Assembly: GCA_964369475.1 (NCBI GenBank)
Contig: CAYJFK010000017.1
Location: forward strand, 1 to 40,596
Direction of reading: 5' to 3'
DNA: 40,596 bases
From: CAYJFK01 sp964369475
GTDB taxonomy: Bacteria; Bacillota; Clostridia; Oscillospirales; Feifaniaceae
Positions 1-9,542 of this stretch are shown one piece after another. How positions within the stretch are numbered: the first letter of the stretch is position 1; the number at the start of each line of letters is the position of its first letter. Below the pieces are notes generated by a model. That model saw only the letters and a program-made list of their open reading frames with translations. It was not told the DNA's origin and ran no database searches. A program made the position numbers and the translations under genes.

Positions 1-2
1 GT

Positions 3-527
3 GACGAGGGTGCTGAAATAATTACAGACAATACCCAGCTCACCATCTTCGGTGGATTTGCACCAAACAGCCAGACTGCTGAAGTTTTATCCAAAGCAAT
101 GGGTAGTCGAACCGTAATGAGTGGTTCTGTAAGCAGAGGAAAGAATGATCCGTCACAGTCACTGCAAATGATAGAGCGAGCATTGATGACACCGGACGAG
201 CTGAAATCTATTCCTAAAGGCAATTTTATTGTTATGAAAACAGGAACTCATCCAATGAAATCAAAGCTGAAGTCGTTTCTCGATTGGGGGATCACTTTTG
301 AAAAGCCGTATATTACAGAGGAAAAATCTCATCGCAAGGTTTACTATGCCGATAAGGTTACCTTAGAGAAAAACATCCTAAAAGATGTAGCCACACTCAA
401 AATCAAAGACCCTCCACCGGACGACGACACCCCGTCTGGCGGCATCGCCTACACCACAGCAAGCGAAAAAGCACAGACAAAAAACGTAACCTTCAACAAC
501 TCGCATAAAAGGAGTGATGCGCATTGA
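3..527 (+). CDS. Type IV coupling protein (VirD4/TraG family), C-terminal part
   Basis: Open from the window edge, so the N-terminus with the Walker A motif lies outside. The visible part resembles the C-terminal third of VirD4/TraG ATPases, which bring the relaxase-DNA complex to the conjugation channel at the inner membrane: an ITDNTQLTIFGGFAPNSQTAEVLSKAMG segment (spanning the early residues) typical of the sensor region, then a Ser-Arg-Gly-Lys stretch, an MTPDELKSIPKG-type segment and a variable hydrophilic tail. The stop overlaps the TTG start of the next gene by four bases, implying translational coupling. It is the clearest sign that the left of this window belongs to a conjugative element. 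Other conjugation genes that usually follow a coupling protein are absent here and a restriction operon takes their place. Family assignment is by recognition of the C-terminus only. Confidence 0.75.
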   Translation, partial: DEGAEIITDNTQLTIFGGFAPNSQTAEVLSKAMGSRTVMSGSVSRGKNDPSQSLQMIERALMTPDELKSIPKGNFIVMKTGTHPMKSKLKSFLDWGITFEKPYITEEKSHRKVYYADKVTLEKNILKDVATLKIKDPPPDDDTPSGGIAYTTASEKAQTKNVTFNNSHKRSDAH

Positions 528-784
528 GTTTGTTCGGCAACCTCTACGAAGAAGAACTACCCTCACGGGCAAAAGCGGTATACATCAACCTCAAAGACAG
601 AGCCGACAAGGACGGGAGATGCTTCCCGTCCCTCGGCAGGATTGCCAAGGATACGTCGCTGTCAAAGCGGACGGTACAGCGAGCGATAGACGATTTGATT
701 AAGCATGGGTACTTGGCGAAAGAGTCACGCACGAGGGAGTGTAATAAGGGGGATACTTCGAATTTTTATTATGTTTTGAAGTGA
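524..784 (+). CDS. Small helix-turn-helix protein
   Basis: An 86-residue protein starting at TTG (524-526), chosen because an AAAGGAG sits about ten bases upstream and the start overlaps the coupling-protein stop. Residues 15-70 form a winged-helix pattern (FPSLGRIAKDTSLSKRTVQR, then AIDDLIKHGYLAK), as in the helix-turn-helix_36 family found in plasmid and conjugative-element replication or regulatory proteins. It probably binds DNA; the target is unknown. It ends abruptly after FYYVLK. The same frame stays protein-like after the stop (see 785-931), so this copy may be a shortened version of a longer protein. Confidence 0.7.
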   Translation: MSLFGNLYEEELPSRAKAVYINLKDRADKDGRCFPSLGRIAKDTSLSKRTVQRAIDDLIKHGYLAKESRTRECNKGDTSNFYYVLK

Positions 785-931
785 GTTAAGTTTGCATAGG
801 TACTCACAAGGGGGGAATCTACCCGTATGCTGTCTATGGGGGATGGACATGGTGACCACCCTCTAAAAGAACAGGGTAACAAAATTTATCACAGAGAAAA
901 AGAAAAGGAAACCCCTAAGAAAACAACATGA
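785..931 (+). pseudogene. Possible decayed 3' end of the helix-turn-helix gene
   Basis: After the TGA at 782-784 and a TAG at 797-799, the same reading frame is open from about 827 to a TGA at 929-931 and encodes a Gly/His/Lys-rich tail with segments such as GDGHGDHPLKEQGNKIYH. Related element-borne helix-turn-helix proteins often end in a low-complexity hydrophilic tail of this kind. This suggests a lost C-terminus, but coincidence cannot be excluded. Confidence 0.3.
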
Positions 932-971
932 CAAGCAACAATAAATTAACCGTAAAACTACTTTAACTTTA

Positions 972-1000
972 TTGATTTATCTGCAAAACTACACTATAAT
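972..1000 (+). promoter_or_regulatory. Sigma-A-type promoter for the hsd operon
   Basis: TTGATT at 972-977 and a perfect TATAAT at 995-1000 are separated by 17 bases, about 60 bases upstream of hsdM. It is the only good promoter seen before the restriction-modification genes, which are otherwise tightly packed. Confidence 0.75.
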
Positions 1001-1063
1001 AGAACATAAGATTAAATGAAGCAATACCTGCTATAAGGGGTTGCTATATATGGAGGAAATAAC

Positions 1064-2566
1064 GTGGCTGAGGTTAATGGGAGCAACATTGGGTTTGAAA
1101 AGCAAATATGGGAGGCCGCTTGTGTGCTTCGGGGCAATATTGATGCGTCGGAGTACAAGTCGGTCGTTCTTGGGCTTATTTTTCTGAAATATATCTCCGA
1201 CCGTTTTGAGGGCAAGTATAACGAGCTTGTGGCCGAGGGGGACGGCTTTGAGGAGGACATGGACGAGTACTTGGCAGAGGGCATATTCTTTGTGCCGGAA
1301 ACCGCTCGGTGGAGCGTTATTACAGGGGCGGCGCATACCCCCGAAATCGGGACGGTTATAGACGATGCCATGCGCAGCATTGAAAAGGAAAACAAGCGCC
1401 TTAAAGACATTTTGCCAAAGAACTTTGCTCGCCCTGAACTTGATAAGAGGCGACTTGGGGAAGTTGTGGATTTGTTTACCAATATTCAAATGACCCAGCA
1501 CGGCAACAGTAAGGATATATTGGGGCGCACATATGAATATTGCCTGTCGAAGTTTGCCGAAGCGGAGGGCAAGCTCGCCGGTGAGTTTTACACGCCTGCT
1601 TGCGTTGTGCAAACATTGGTTGAGGTCTTGCAGCCCTACAACGGCCGTGTTTACGACCCCTGTTGCGGCTCGGGCGGTATGTTTGTGCAATCGGCAAAGT
1701 TTATCGAAAACCACGGCGGCAACATTGGGAATATATCGGTGTACGGCCAAGACAGCAACCCCACTACTTGGAAAATGGCTCAAATGAACCTTGCAATTCG
1801 TGGGATAGAAGCCGACCTTGGCAAGTATAACGCCGACACATTTTTTAACGACTGTCACCCTCAGCTAAAAGCAGACTTTATTATGGCAAATCCGCCCTTT
1901 AACCTATCGGGTTGGGGTGCGGACAAGCTGGCAAACGATGTGCGCTGGCAATATGGCATACCGCCGCACGGCAACGCCAACTTTGCGTGGCTACAACACA
2001 TGATATGGCACTTAGCCCCGAATGGGCGGATAGGCATGGTGCTTGCCAACGGCTCGCTTTCCTCCCAAACGGGAGGAGAGGGCGAGATACGCAAGAAGAT
2101 TATCGAGGTCGACCTTGTCGACTGCATTATTGCAATGCCGACACAGCTTTTCTACACAACACAAATCCCCGTATCGCTGTGGTTTTTATCGAAGAACAAA
2201 AAGCAAAAGGGCAAGACCTTGTTTATAGACGCTCGCAAAATGGGAACTATGGTAACTCGCAAACTGCGTGAAATGACGAGCGACGACATAGCAAAGATTG
2301 CCGATACATACAACGCTTACACGAGCGGCACACAAGAAGATGTCAAGGGCTTTTGCGCCGTTGTCACGACTGAGAGCATTGCAAAGCAAGACTACATTTT
2401 AACCCCCGGTCGATATGTGGGTATTGAGGAACAAGAGGACGACGGAGAGCCATTTGAGGAAAAAATGGCAAGGCTTACAGCAGAGCTGTCGGGGCTGTTT
2501 GCAAAATCGCATGAGCTTGAAGATGAGATACGAAAGAACTTGGGGGCGATTGGGTATGAGGTGTGA
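1064..2566 (+). CDS. hsdM: Type I restriction-modification methyltransferase subunit HsdM
   Basis: A 500-residue N6-adenine methyltransferase subunit. With HsdS it forms the modification enzyme and with HsdR the restriction complex. The N-terminus (GFEKQIWEAACVLRGNIDAS, then LIFLKYISDRFE) is the HsdM helical domain. The SAM-binding motif DPCCGSGGMF lies near residue 198 and the catalytic NPPF motif (MANPPFNLSGWG) near residue 276. The GTG start at 1064 follows GGAGG with normal spacing. Length is usual for the family and no damage is visible. The 3' end overlaps hsdS by 11 bases. Confidence 0.95.
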   Translation: MAEVNGSNIGFEKQIWEAACVLRGNIDASEYKSVVLGLIFLKYISDRFEGKYNELVAEGDGFEEDMDEYLAEGIFFVPETARWSVITGAAHTPEIGTVIDDAMRSIEKENKRLKDILPKNFARPELDKRRLGEVVDLFTNIQMTQHGNSKDILGRTYEYCLSKFAEAEGKLAGEFYTPACVVQTLVEVLQPYNGRVYDPCCGSGGMFVQSAKFIENHGGNIGNISVYGQDSNPTTWKMAQMNLAIRGIEADLGKYNADTFFNDCHPQLKADFIMANPPFNLSGWGADKLANDVRWQYGIPPHGNANFAWLQHMIWHLAPNGRIGMVLANGSLSSQTGGEGEIRKKIIEVDLVDCIIAMPTQLFYTTQIPVSLWFLSKNKKQKGKTLFIDARKMGTMVTRKLREMTSDDIAKIADTYNAYTSGTQEDVKGFCAVVTTESIAKQDYILTPGRYVGIEEQEDDGEPFEEKMARLTAELSGLFAKSHELEDEIRKNLGAIGYEV

Positions 2567-3749
2567 TGATTGGAAAGTAGTTAGGTTTGGTGATAATTTC
2601 AAGGTGAAACACGGCTTTGCTTTCAAAGGAGAGTTCATTACAACATCAAAGAGTAACGCTATATTGATAACGCCGGGTAATTTCAACATAGGCGGCGGGC
2701 TAAAGTTCACAAAAAACAAGTATTATACAGGGGATATTCCTTGTGAATATATATTGGCAGAAAATGATTTGATAATCACCATGACAGATTTGAGCAAATT
2801 GGGCGACACTTTAGGATACGCCGGCTTAATACCTAAATCTGAAGATACGATTTTTCTGCACAATCAAAGAATAGGTTTAGTAATATTTCAATCAACAAAC
2901 ATTGATAAGGGATTTTTGCATTGGAGATTAAGGAGTTATGATTATCAACAATATATCGTCGGAAGTGCGACTGGTAGTACCGTAAAACATACTTCACCTA
3001 AGACCATCGAAAACTTTGTGTGTTTGCTCCCGCCACTGGATATGCAAAGGCAAATTGCAACAACACTATCGGCAATCGACGATAAAATCGAACTTAACAA
3101 TGCGATAAACGATAATTTAGAGCAACAAGCACAGGCGATTTTCAAATCGTGGTTTGTTGACTTTGAGCCAGAAATTCCATTTACTGATGTTGTGCAAGTG
3201 TTAGGCGGTGGGACACCCAAAACAACTATGAATGAATATTGGAATGGTGATGTACCTTTTTACACACCTAAAGATGCAATAAAAAATTATGTGCTCCAAA
3301 CAGAGAAAACGCTTACAAAGATAGGTCTGAAACATTGTAATAGTCGATTATTTTCTAAAAACACTGTTTTTGTAACTGCTCGTGGTACAGTAGGGAAACT
3401 ATCCCTTGCAGGTAAGCCAATGGCAATGAACCAATCTTGTTATGCTCTTGTCGGGCATGATGGATACGGACAATATTATATTTTTCATCTTGCACAATTG
3501 GCTGTTCAAAACCTAAAACACAAAGCTAATGGGGCGGTGTTTGACACTATTGTAACAAGAGACTTTGAGACTGAGTATACAATAAACCCATCAAAGGAAG
3601 TTGTCAGTGGTTTTGAGGTTGCAGTAAGTCCGCTTTACTGTACAATGCTAAATAACCTTATGGAAAATCAACGGTTATCTCAACTCCGTGACACTCTCTT
3701 ACCACGCCTTATGAGCGGCGAAATTGACGTGTCACAAGTGGAGGTATAG
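2556..3749 (+). CDS. hsdS: Type I restriction-modification specificity subunit HsdS
   Basis: A 397-residue DNA-recognition subunit. ATG at 2556 was chosen over the longer upstream reading because it begins with the typical MRCDDWKVVRFGD and overlaps hsdM by only 11 bases. There are two target-recognition domains, each ending in a conserved helical spacer: the first runs to about residue 190 (LPPLDMQRQIATTLSAIDDK, then IELNNAINDNLEQQAQAIFKSW), the second to the end (ENQRLSQLRDTLLPRLMSGE). The sequence recognised cannot be read from the protein. Recognition domains vary quickly by recombination, so specificity may differ from close relatives. Confidence 0.93.
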   Translation: MRCDDWKVVRFGDNFKVKHGFAFKGEFITTSKSNAILITPGNFNIGGGLKFTKNKYYTGDIPCEYILAENDLIITMTDLSKLGDTLGYAGLIPKSEDTIFLHNQRIGLVIFQSTNIDKGFLHWRLRSYDYQQYIVGSATGSTVKHTSPKTIENFVCLLPPLDMQRQIATTLSAIDDKIELNNAINDNLEQQAQAIFKSWFVDFEPEIPFTDVVQVLGGGTPKTTMNEYWNGDVPFYTPKDAIKNYVLQTEKTLTKIGLKHCNSRLFSKNTVFVTARGTVGKLSLAGKPMAMNQSCYALVGHDGYGQYYIFHLAQLAVQNLKHKANGAVFDTIVTRDFETEYTINPSKEVVSGFEVAVSPLYCTMLNNLMENQRLSQLRDTLLPRLMSGEIDVSQVEV

Positions 3750-3752
3750 ACA

Positions 3753-4352
3753 TTGGAAGAATTAGTTAAAGCAATAGAAAAAATGAGCGAACCAAATTAT
3801 CTTGACTACCTTGCAATAGTGATGCCTATCGCTCTTTCTTTAGTTGCAATTATTATATCAATCTCGACAGCTAGAAAGCAGAATAAAATAGCTTTGTTTC
3901 AAGAACGATATGCTATTTATCAAGAAGTTCTTGAATGCGAAGATTTAGCATTTATGTGTATTTTGGCCTATGATTATTGTGAGAAAAGCTTAGCAGATGA
4001 TTTATTGAGTCGTCTATCATTGTACATAGAAGCTAGCATTAATGAAGGCAAGTTGAAAAACAGAGAAATTTTCATAAAAGATGTTTGTGGTGAATTGGTT
4101 GATAAAATGACTTTTGTGAATGAGGTATCAAGTTACATAACATCAAAAGAATCTTATGCAAAAAAAGCGTCACTACTGTTTTCGAATGACTACTCATCTG
4201 AAATCTGTACATTATTGAATGCAATTTGTAGAATGTTAGTTTTATCGTGCTCGACAAATGACGTACATCATGCGGCTGAAACCCTTAAAAAAGAGCATTT
4301 AAAGTTCAATGATATTGTATTACCAAAAATGGAAAAACAACTAAAACTATAA
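3753..4352 (+). CDS. Single-pass membrane protein of unknown function inside the hsd operon
   Basis: A 199-residue protein, probably starting at TTG 3753, three bases after the hsdS stop. Residues 18-40 (YLAIVMPIALSLVAIIISIS) form one membrane segment, followed by a KQNKIALFQERYAIYQE-type helix and a largely helical cytoplasmic domain. It has no recognisable catalytic motif. Its base composition is more AT-rich than hsdM or hsdR. Similar short proteins with one N-terminal helix and an RxQNKIALF-like linker occur in accessory regions, but no function is known to me. Its position between hsdS and hsdR suggests co-transcription with the restriction genes. Confidence 0.75.
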   Translation: MEELVKAIEKMSEPNYLDYLAIVMPIALSLVAIIISISTARKQNKIALFQERYAIYQEVLECEDLAFMCILAYDYCEKSLADDLLSRLSLYIEASINEGKLKNREIFIKDVCGELVDKMTFVNEVSSYITSKESYAKKASLLFSNDYSSEICTLLNAICRMLVLSCSTNDVHHAAETLKKEHLKFNDIVLPKMEKQLKL

Positions 4353-4366
4353 AAGGAGGCCGACTC

Positions 4367-7300
4367 ATGCCTTACACCGAAGCCAACTACGAAAATGCCG
4401 TGATTGATCTGCTGCAAGGTCTTGGCTATACCCATATCTACGGCCCAAGTATTGAGCGTGACTATTATAGTCCCGTATACGATGATGTCCTGTTGTCGGC
4501 GCTCGTGCGGATTAATCCTGCGTTGCCCTCCGATGCTATAAACGAGGCGGTCTATAAGTTGAAAAACTACGAGAACGGCACGCTCTTGCAAAAGAACATC
4601 ACATTTATGGACTACCTCCAAAACGGTGTGCCTGTCAAATACTTTGAAAAGGGCGAGGAGCGCTCTGCGCTTGTTTATTTGATTGACTTTGAGAATATAA
4701 ACAACAACGACTTTTCGGCCTGCAATCAGTGGACATTTATCGAGCACAGCGAGAAGCGCCCCGATGTTCTGTTGTTTGTAAACGGCTTGCCGCTTGTGGT
4801 GGTCGAGCTAAAATCCCCCTCACGAGAAGAAACGGACGTTTCGGCGGCATACCGTCAGCTTAGAAACTATATGCACGAGATACCGTCCATGTTCACCTAT
4901 AACGCCTTTTGCGTGATGAGCGACCTCACAACATCTAAGGCAGGCACGATAACTTCGGGCGAGGATCGTTTTATGGAATGGAAAACGACCGACGGAAGTT
5001 ATGAGAACACGGAGTATGCTCGGTTTGATACATTTTTTGAGGGCTTGTTTGAGAAAACACGTTTTCTCGATATACTCAAAAACTTCATCTGCTTTAATAT
5101 GGACGGTGAGAACACCTTTAAAATACTTGCAGGCTACCACCAATATTTTGCCGTTAAAAAGGCTGTAGAAAAAGCAAAAGAGGCGACTGCGACCGACGGC
5201 AAGGGCGGTGTTTTTTGGCACACGCAAGGAAGCGGAAAGTCGCTGTCGATGGTTTTCTACGCAAAGCAATTGCAAGGAGCGCTTCAAAGCCCAACAATCG
5301 TTGTTATCACCGACCGAAACGACCTTGACGACCAGTTGTACGGTCAGTTTTCACGCTGCCGTGATTTTTTGCGTCAAACGCCTGTGCAAGCGAGCAGTCG
5401 CCCTCATTTGAAGGAGCTTTTGGCAAACAGGCAGGTAAGCGGAATAATATTTACGACAATGCAGAAATTCGAGGAGAACACCGAGCCTTTGTCCGAGCGG
5501 CGCAACATTATCGTAATTGCCGACGAAGCCCACAGGGGGCAATATGGGCTAAATGAGAAGGTCGTTATAAAGGAAAACGAGGTGGGCGAGCTTGAGGCTA
5601 AGACGATTATCGGCACTGCTCGTATCATTCGCGACAGTCTCCCAAATGCCACATACATAGGCTTTACAGGCACGCCAATATCGTCTAAAGACCGCAGCAC
5701 TCGTGAGGTCTTCGGCGATTACATCGATATTTACGATATGACCCAAGCCGTCGAGGACGGTGCGACAAAGCCTGTCTATTATGAAAGTCGTGTTATTCAT
5801 CTGAAGTTGGATGCTGACACGCTCTCTATGATTGACAATGAGTATGACATTATGGCAGAAAACGCCGATCAATATGTTATTGACAAGAGCAAAAAAGAGC
5901 TTGGCAAACTCGAAGCGATACTTGGAGCAGACGAGACAATAGATTCGCTTGTAAGCGATATTTTAGAGCATTACGAAAACAACAGGGAAAACTTGCTCAC
6001 GGGAAAGGCAATGATTGTTGCTTATTCTCGCCCTATTGCCATGGAGATTTATAGTAAGATACTGGAGCTAAAGCCGAATTGGGCGGAGAAGGTCGGAGTT
6101 GTTATGACACAGGGAAACAACGACCCCGAGCAGTGGCGGCAAATCATCGGCAACAAGTCACACAAGGACGAACTTGCAAGGAAGTTTAAGGACAACGACT
6201 CGGAAATGAAGATCGCTATTGTTGTCGATATGTGGCTGACAGGCTTTGACGTTCCCTCTCTTGCGACAATGTATGTCTACAAGCCGATGATGGGACACAA
6301 TCTTATGCAAGCAATCGCCCGTGTCAATCGTGTTTTCAAAGATAAAGAGGGCGGCTTGGTTGTCGATTATGTAGGCATTGCATCAGCATTAAAGCAAGCG
6401 ATGAACGACTATACCAAACGTGACAAGACAAACTTCGGCGATACCGATATTAGCAAGATGGCGTATCCAAAGTTTCTTGAAAAGCTGTCCGTTTGTCGTG
6501 ACCTCTTGCACGGGTATATCTACACCGCTTTTATGGTCGGCTCTGACCTTGAAAAAGCAAAAACCATAAGCGGTGGCGTGAACTTTATTTTGGGCAAAAG
6601 TGTTCTTGAAAATGAATTGCCCGAAAAGGAAAGAACGCAAAATGTATTCATAAAAGAAGCGTTACTGCTTAAACAAGCTCTATCGCTTTGCAGTAGTCTT
6701 GTCGATGAAAAAACAAGGTTTGAAGCCGCCTATTTTGAAGCGGTGCGGACAATGACGGTACGGCTGACATCGAGCGGTGCCGGAAAGAAATTTACACTCC
6801 CCGAAGTCAACGAACGTATCAATGAGCTACTCAAGCACAGCATCAAGAGCGAGGGCGTTATTAACTTATTCTCAGATGTGCAAAATGAGTTTTCGCTGTT
6901 TGACCCTAAATTCCTCGAAGAAATCGCAAATATGAAAGAGAAGAATTTAGCTGTTGAACTACTAAAAAAGCTCATTGCCGAGCAAGTGTCGGTATATCGT
7001 AGGACAAACATTGTCAAGTCGGAAAAGTTTTCGGATATGATACAGGGGGCAATGAACAGATACCTCAACGGTATGCTCACCAACGAGGAAGTCATACAGG
7101 AACTTTTGAATCTTGCAAAAGACTTAGCGGAAGCAGGCGCAGAGGGCGAAAAGCTCGGTTTAACGGCTGACGAGCTTGCGTTCTACGATGCCCTCACAAA
7201 ACCTGCCGCTATCAAGGATTTTTATGAAAATGAGGAGCTTGTTAAAATTACAAAAGAGCTTACCGATATGCTTCGCAAAAATCGGACAATCGACTGGCAA

Positions 7301-7447
7301 AAGAAAGAATTTGCGAGGGCTGCCATGCGAAAGATGGTCAAGAGGTTGTTGAAGAAGTACGACTATCCACCGTCGGGCATGAATGATGCGGTGAGCATTG
7401 TTATAAGTCAATGTGAGTTGTGGACGGATAGGGTGATGGTGGTGTGA
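4367..7447 (+). CDS. hsdR: Type I restriction endonuclease subunit HsdR
   Basis: A 1026-residue restriction and translocation subunit. Domains in order: a PD-(D/E)xK nuclease at about residues 125-150 (RPDVLLF and VVVELKSP, giving D and ExK); a superfamily 2 helicase with Walker A HTQGSGKS at about 284-291; DEAH at about 385; FTGTPI at about 431; later motifs with DMWLTGFDVP and QAIARVNRVF; and a helical C-terminus that docks to HsdM. The ATG at 4367 follows AAAGGAGG. It is full length and all key motifs are intact, so the system looks active. It lies 14 bases after the small membrane protein gene. Confidence 0.95.
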   Translation: MPYTEANYENAVIDLLQGLGYTHIYGPSIERDYYSPVYDDVLLSALVRINPALPSDAINEAVYKLKNYENGTLLQKNITFMDYLQNGVPVKYFEKGEERSALVYLIDFENINNNDFSACNQWTFIEHSEKRPDVLLFVNGLPLVVVELKSPSREETDVSAAYRQLRNYMHEIPSMFTYNAFCVMSDLTTSKAGTITSGEDRFMEWKTTDGSYENTEYARFDTFFEGLFEKTRFLDILKNFICFNMDGENTFKILAGYHQYFAVKKAVEKAKEATATDGKGGVFWHTQGSGKSLSMVFYAKQLQGALQSPTIVVITDRNDLDDQLYGQFSRCRDFLRQTPVQASSRPHLKELLANRQVSGIIFTTMQKFEENTEPLSERRNIIVIADEAHRGQYGLNEKVVIKENEVGELEAKTIIGTARIIRDSLPNATYIGFTGTPISSKDRSTREVFGDYIDIYDMTQAVEDGATKPVYYESRVIHLKLDADTLSMIDNEYDIMAENADQYVIDKSKKELGKLEAILGADETIDSLVSDILEHYENNRENLLTGKAMIVAYSRPIAMEIYSKILELKPNWAEKVGVVMTQGNNDPEQWRQIIGNKSHKDELARKFKDNDSEMKIAIVVDMWLTGFDVPSLATMYVYKPMMGHNLMQAIARVNRVFKDKEGGLVVDYVGIASALKQAMNDYTKRDKTNFGDTDISKMAYPKFLEKLSVCRDLLHGYIYTAFMVGSDLEKAKTISGGVNFILGKSVLENELPEKERTQNVFIKEALLLKQALSLCSSLVDEKTRFEAAYFEAVRTMTVRLTSSGAGKKFTLPEVNERINELLKHSIKSEGVINLFSDVQNEFSLFDPKFLEEIANMKEKNLAVELLKKLIAEQVSVYRRTNIVKSEKFSDMIQGAMNRYLNGMLTNEEVIQELLNLAKDLAEAGAEGEKLGLTADELAFYDALTKPAAIKDFYENEELVKITKELTDMLRKNRTIDWQKKEFARAAMRKMVKRLLKKYDYPPSGMNDAVSIVISQCELWTDRVMVV

Positions 7448-7511
7448 GCGGTTCATTATGAGGAACTTATTTGATTTGATAGATGTAGACCTTGGATAGA
7501 AAAGCCCAGGA

Positions 7512-7527
7512 AATTGTGTACACAATT
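7512..7527. promoter_or_regulatory. 16-bp perfect palindrome upstream of the lipoprotein gene
   Basis: AATTGTGTACACAATT is a perfect palindrome 37 bases before the lipoprotein start and 65 bases after hsdR. It could be an operator for the 7564-10598 cluster. No clear -35/-10 pair was found beside it, so the role is uncertain. Confidence 0.35.
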
Positions 7528-7563
7528 CAATTAAGGTAAGAAAACAAAGCAGGAGAATTTGTT

Positions 7564-8391
7564 ATGAAAAAAGGAGCTATACTTGTTTTATTTCTTTGGC
7601 TATTAACGGCATGTGCGCAAAAAAATCCATTGCCGCAAGAAACGACCGTACCGAATAGTGAAATCATTGACAGTTCAGGCGAAAATGTCGACGGTGAAAG
7701 CGGTATGTCACAAGTTGTGCGTCAATCTCATGAGCACGACTATTCGGGAAATGTAGAGCTTAGCGACGAGCTGATAATAGAATTTACGCAATATTATGCA
7801 AGCGATGAACTCCGAATGATGCCAAGTTTCAACGACATTGATCAAGTTGATTTCGATGAATTTTGCCTATATATCTACCTATCGGCTAAATTTGATGACT
7901 TTGAGAGAACAGAGCAAGGGCTATCAACATTGTCGGCAGAAATTTTCGAGGAAAACTCTGTGGCACTTTTCGCAAGACTACCTGCTGATTTCGAGCACGG
8001 AGAGTCGGAAAAACTCAGTTTTGAGAACGACCGATACACGCCGAAGGGATTTAGTTATCACGGCAGAACATACTATAGAATTAAGAGTTTAACCGTCAAT
8101 GGTGGCATATATTCCGCTGTTTTTGATGCATACGAAATCGATGAGAGCGACTTTTTCGAGCCAAATTCCCCACACGCCTCAGACACAATGAAAGCCGTAA
8201 CGGCCTATATGGCACAGGAAAATCTGACAGCTGATGAAAAAACCGAAACAGATGTACTGATAGATTATCTGTTCTTAGAGGAAAACTACTCCCGAATACT
8301 TGGCGAAGATGAGAATAGTCATGAAGTGAGTATAACCTTTGAGCTTAGCGACAACTCGGATTTTCCGTTTGTTTATTCAAGTAAAAATTAA
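7564..8391 (+). CDS. Hypothetical lipoprotein
   Basis: A 275-residue secreted lipoprotein. The N-terminus MKKGAILVLFLWLLTACAQK is a type II signal peptide with lipobox LTAC, so the mature protein would be anchored to the outer face of the membrane at Cys17 or so. The rest is acidic, rich in Asp, Glu and Ser, and I recognise no domain. It is the first of three same-strand genes for exported proteins, separated from the next by 59 bases. Start is supported by AGGAG upstream. Confidence 0.75.
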   Translation: MKKGAILVLFLWLLTACAQKNPLPQETTVPNSEIIDSSGENVDGESGMSQVVRQSHEHDYSGNVELSDELIIEFTQYYASDELRMMPSFNDIDQVDFDEFCLYIYLSAKFDDFERTEQGLSTLSAEIFEENSVALFARLPADFEHGESEKLSFENDRYTPKGFSYHGRTYYRIKSLTVNGGIYSAVFDAYEIDESDFFEPNSPHASDTMKAVTAYMAQENLTADEKTETDVLIDYLFLEENYSRILGEDENSHEVSITFELSDNSDFPFVYSSKN

Positions 8392-8450
8392 ACAAAAGTA
8401 AAAAGAGCTGTGCGGATTGAGCACATAAAATAAAAGAAGGAGGATTCATT

Positions 8451-9506
8451 ATGAAAAAAACTTTATTTATATGCACTATCGTCTCTCTTGCTTTACTTAC
8501 CTCGTGCCAAAGCGCAAATGACGGCGCATTTGCCCTAGTTGGCAGACAAAAAAACGAGCAAAAACACATGATAGACTTACCCTTTGATATAACGACAATA
8601 AGCGACCATCCGATAATTGAAGATGCGATGAGAGTGAGTCTAAACAAACCCGAAGGAGAGCTTACGAGGCGGGATTTTTTAACCGTTACCGATTTGGATA
8701 TAGATCTCGGTTATTTAGAGCGAGTGGGCAGTGAGCTTTATGAAGAGGGCATGACGATCGACCTGTTGCCGCTGCTTGCTATGGGGAATTTGGAGAGGCT
8801 TGCTCTAAGGGCTCTGGGGGAGGATAAGTTTTCGAGCATAGATGTGCTTACTCATATTGATAGCTTAAAAGAGTTGAGGACTAGCCGTTTAAGTGTAAAC
8901 TTTTTTGATGTAATAAAAGAGCATCAGGGTCTTGAGCTCGTTAGATTTACTTCACATGAGATTGACACATTTGACTTTGGGGAGCTTGTGAATTTGCCTA
9001 ATTTAAAGGAGATTAGAATTGGCGCAAGGGAAAGTAATGAGCCAAATATGTTTGTCAATCTCGAAGCTCTCGCAAATCTGCCTGCGCTTGAAAATCTTAC
9101 TCTAAACTCTGGAAATATTACAAATATAGAAGCGCTATCAAATACAGAAAGCTTAAAGGCATTAGATTTAGCACAAAACAGCATAACTGATGTTTCGCCA
9201 ATAAAGCGCAACGCTGATTTGGTTTTTATTAACTTTCAAGGTAATCCCATTAACGATATAAGCGCTCTAACAGATTTAACAAAGCTTACCGACGCACGCT
9301 TGTCAGACACTCAAATAGATAATATCGACGTTATGGCAAATTGGGTCAGTTTGGAGCGGCTTAGTATTAGCGGTACTGATGTTTCGGATATATCAGCTCT
9401 TGGGAATATTGACAGTTTAATACAGTTCTTTTCTGTTAACACCAGTGTAAGGGACTATTCACCTGTTGACCACGTGGGTTTTGTCGAGCCGTACGAACGG
9501 AAGTAA
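8451..9506 (+). CDS. Leucine-rich-repeat lipoprotein
   Basis: A 351-residue protein. The signal peptide ends in a lipobox (ALLTSCQS), so it is probably a surface lipoprotein. The C-terminal two thirds consist of internalin-type repeats of about 22 residues with the pattern L..L.L..N.I.DIS.L, for example SLKALDLAQNSITDVSPI and DLVFINFQGNPINDISAL. Such repeats mediate protein binding at the cell surface. An AAGGAGG lies before the ATG. It is clearly paralogous to the next gene: both share an N-terminal segment of the type VEQAVR..V.K..GE..RGD before the repeats. Confidence 0.85.
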   Translation: MKKTLFICTIVSLALLTSCQSANDGAFALVGRQKNEQKHMIDLPFDITTISDHPIIEDAMRVSLNKPEGELTRRDFLTVTDLDIDLGYLERVGSELYEEGMTIDLLPLLAMGNLERLALRALGEDKFSSIDVLTHIDSLKELRTSRLSVNFFDVIKEHQGLELVRFTSHEIDTFDFGELVNLPNLKEIRIGARESNEPNMFVNLEALANLPALENLTLNSGNITNIEALSNTESLKALDLAQNSITDVSPIKRNADLVFINFQGNPINDISALTDLTKLTDARLSDTQIDNIDVMANWVSLERLSISGTDVSDISALGNIDSLIQFFSVNTSVRDYSPVDHVGFVEPYERK

Positions 9507-9542
9507 GGGGAAACATTTTTTTACATTAAAGGAGGATAAGCT

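Noticed and set aside
1031..1858. Long minus-strand open frame (275 codons) opposite hsdM
   Set aside because: It lies entirely across a confidently identified methyltransferase gene, has no ribosome site and its translation resembles no family; it mirrors hsdM codon use.
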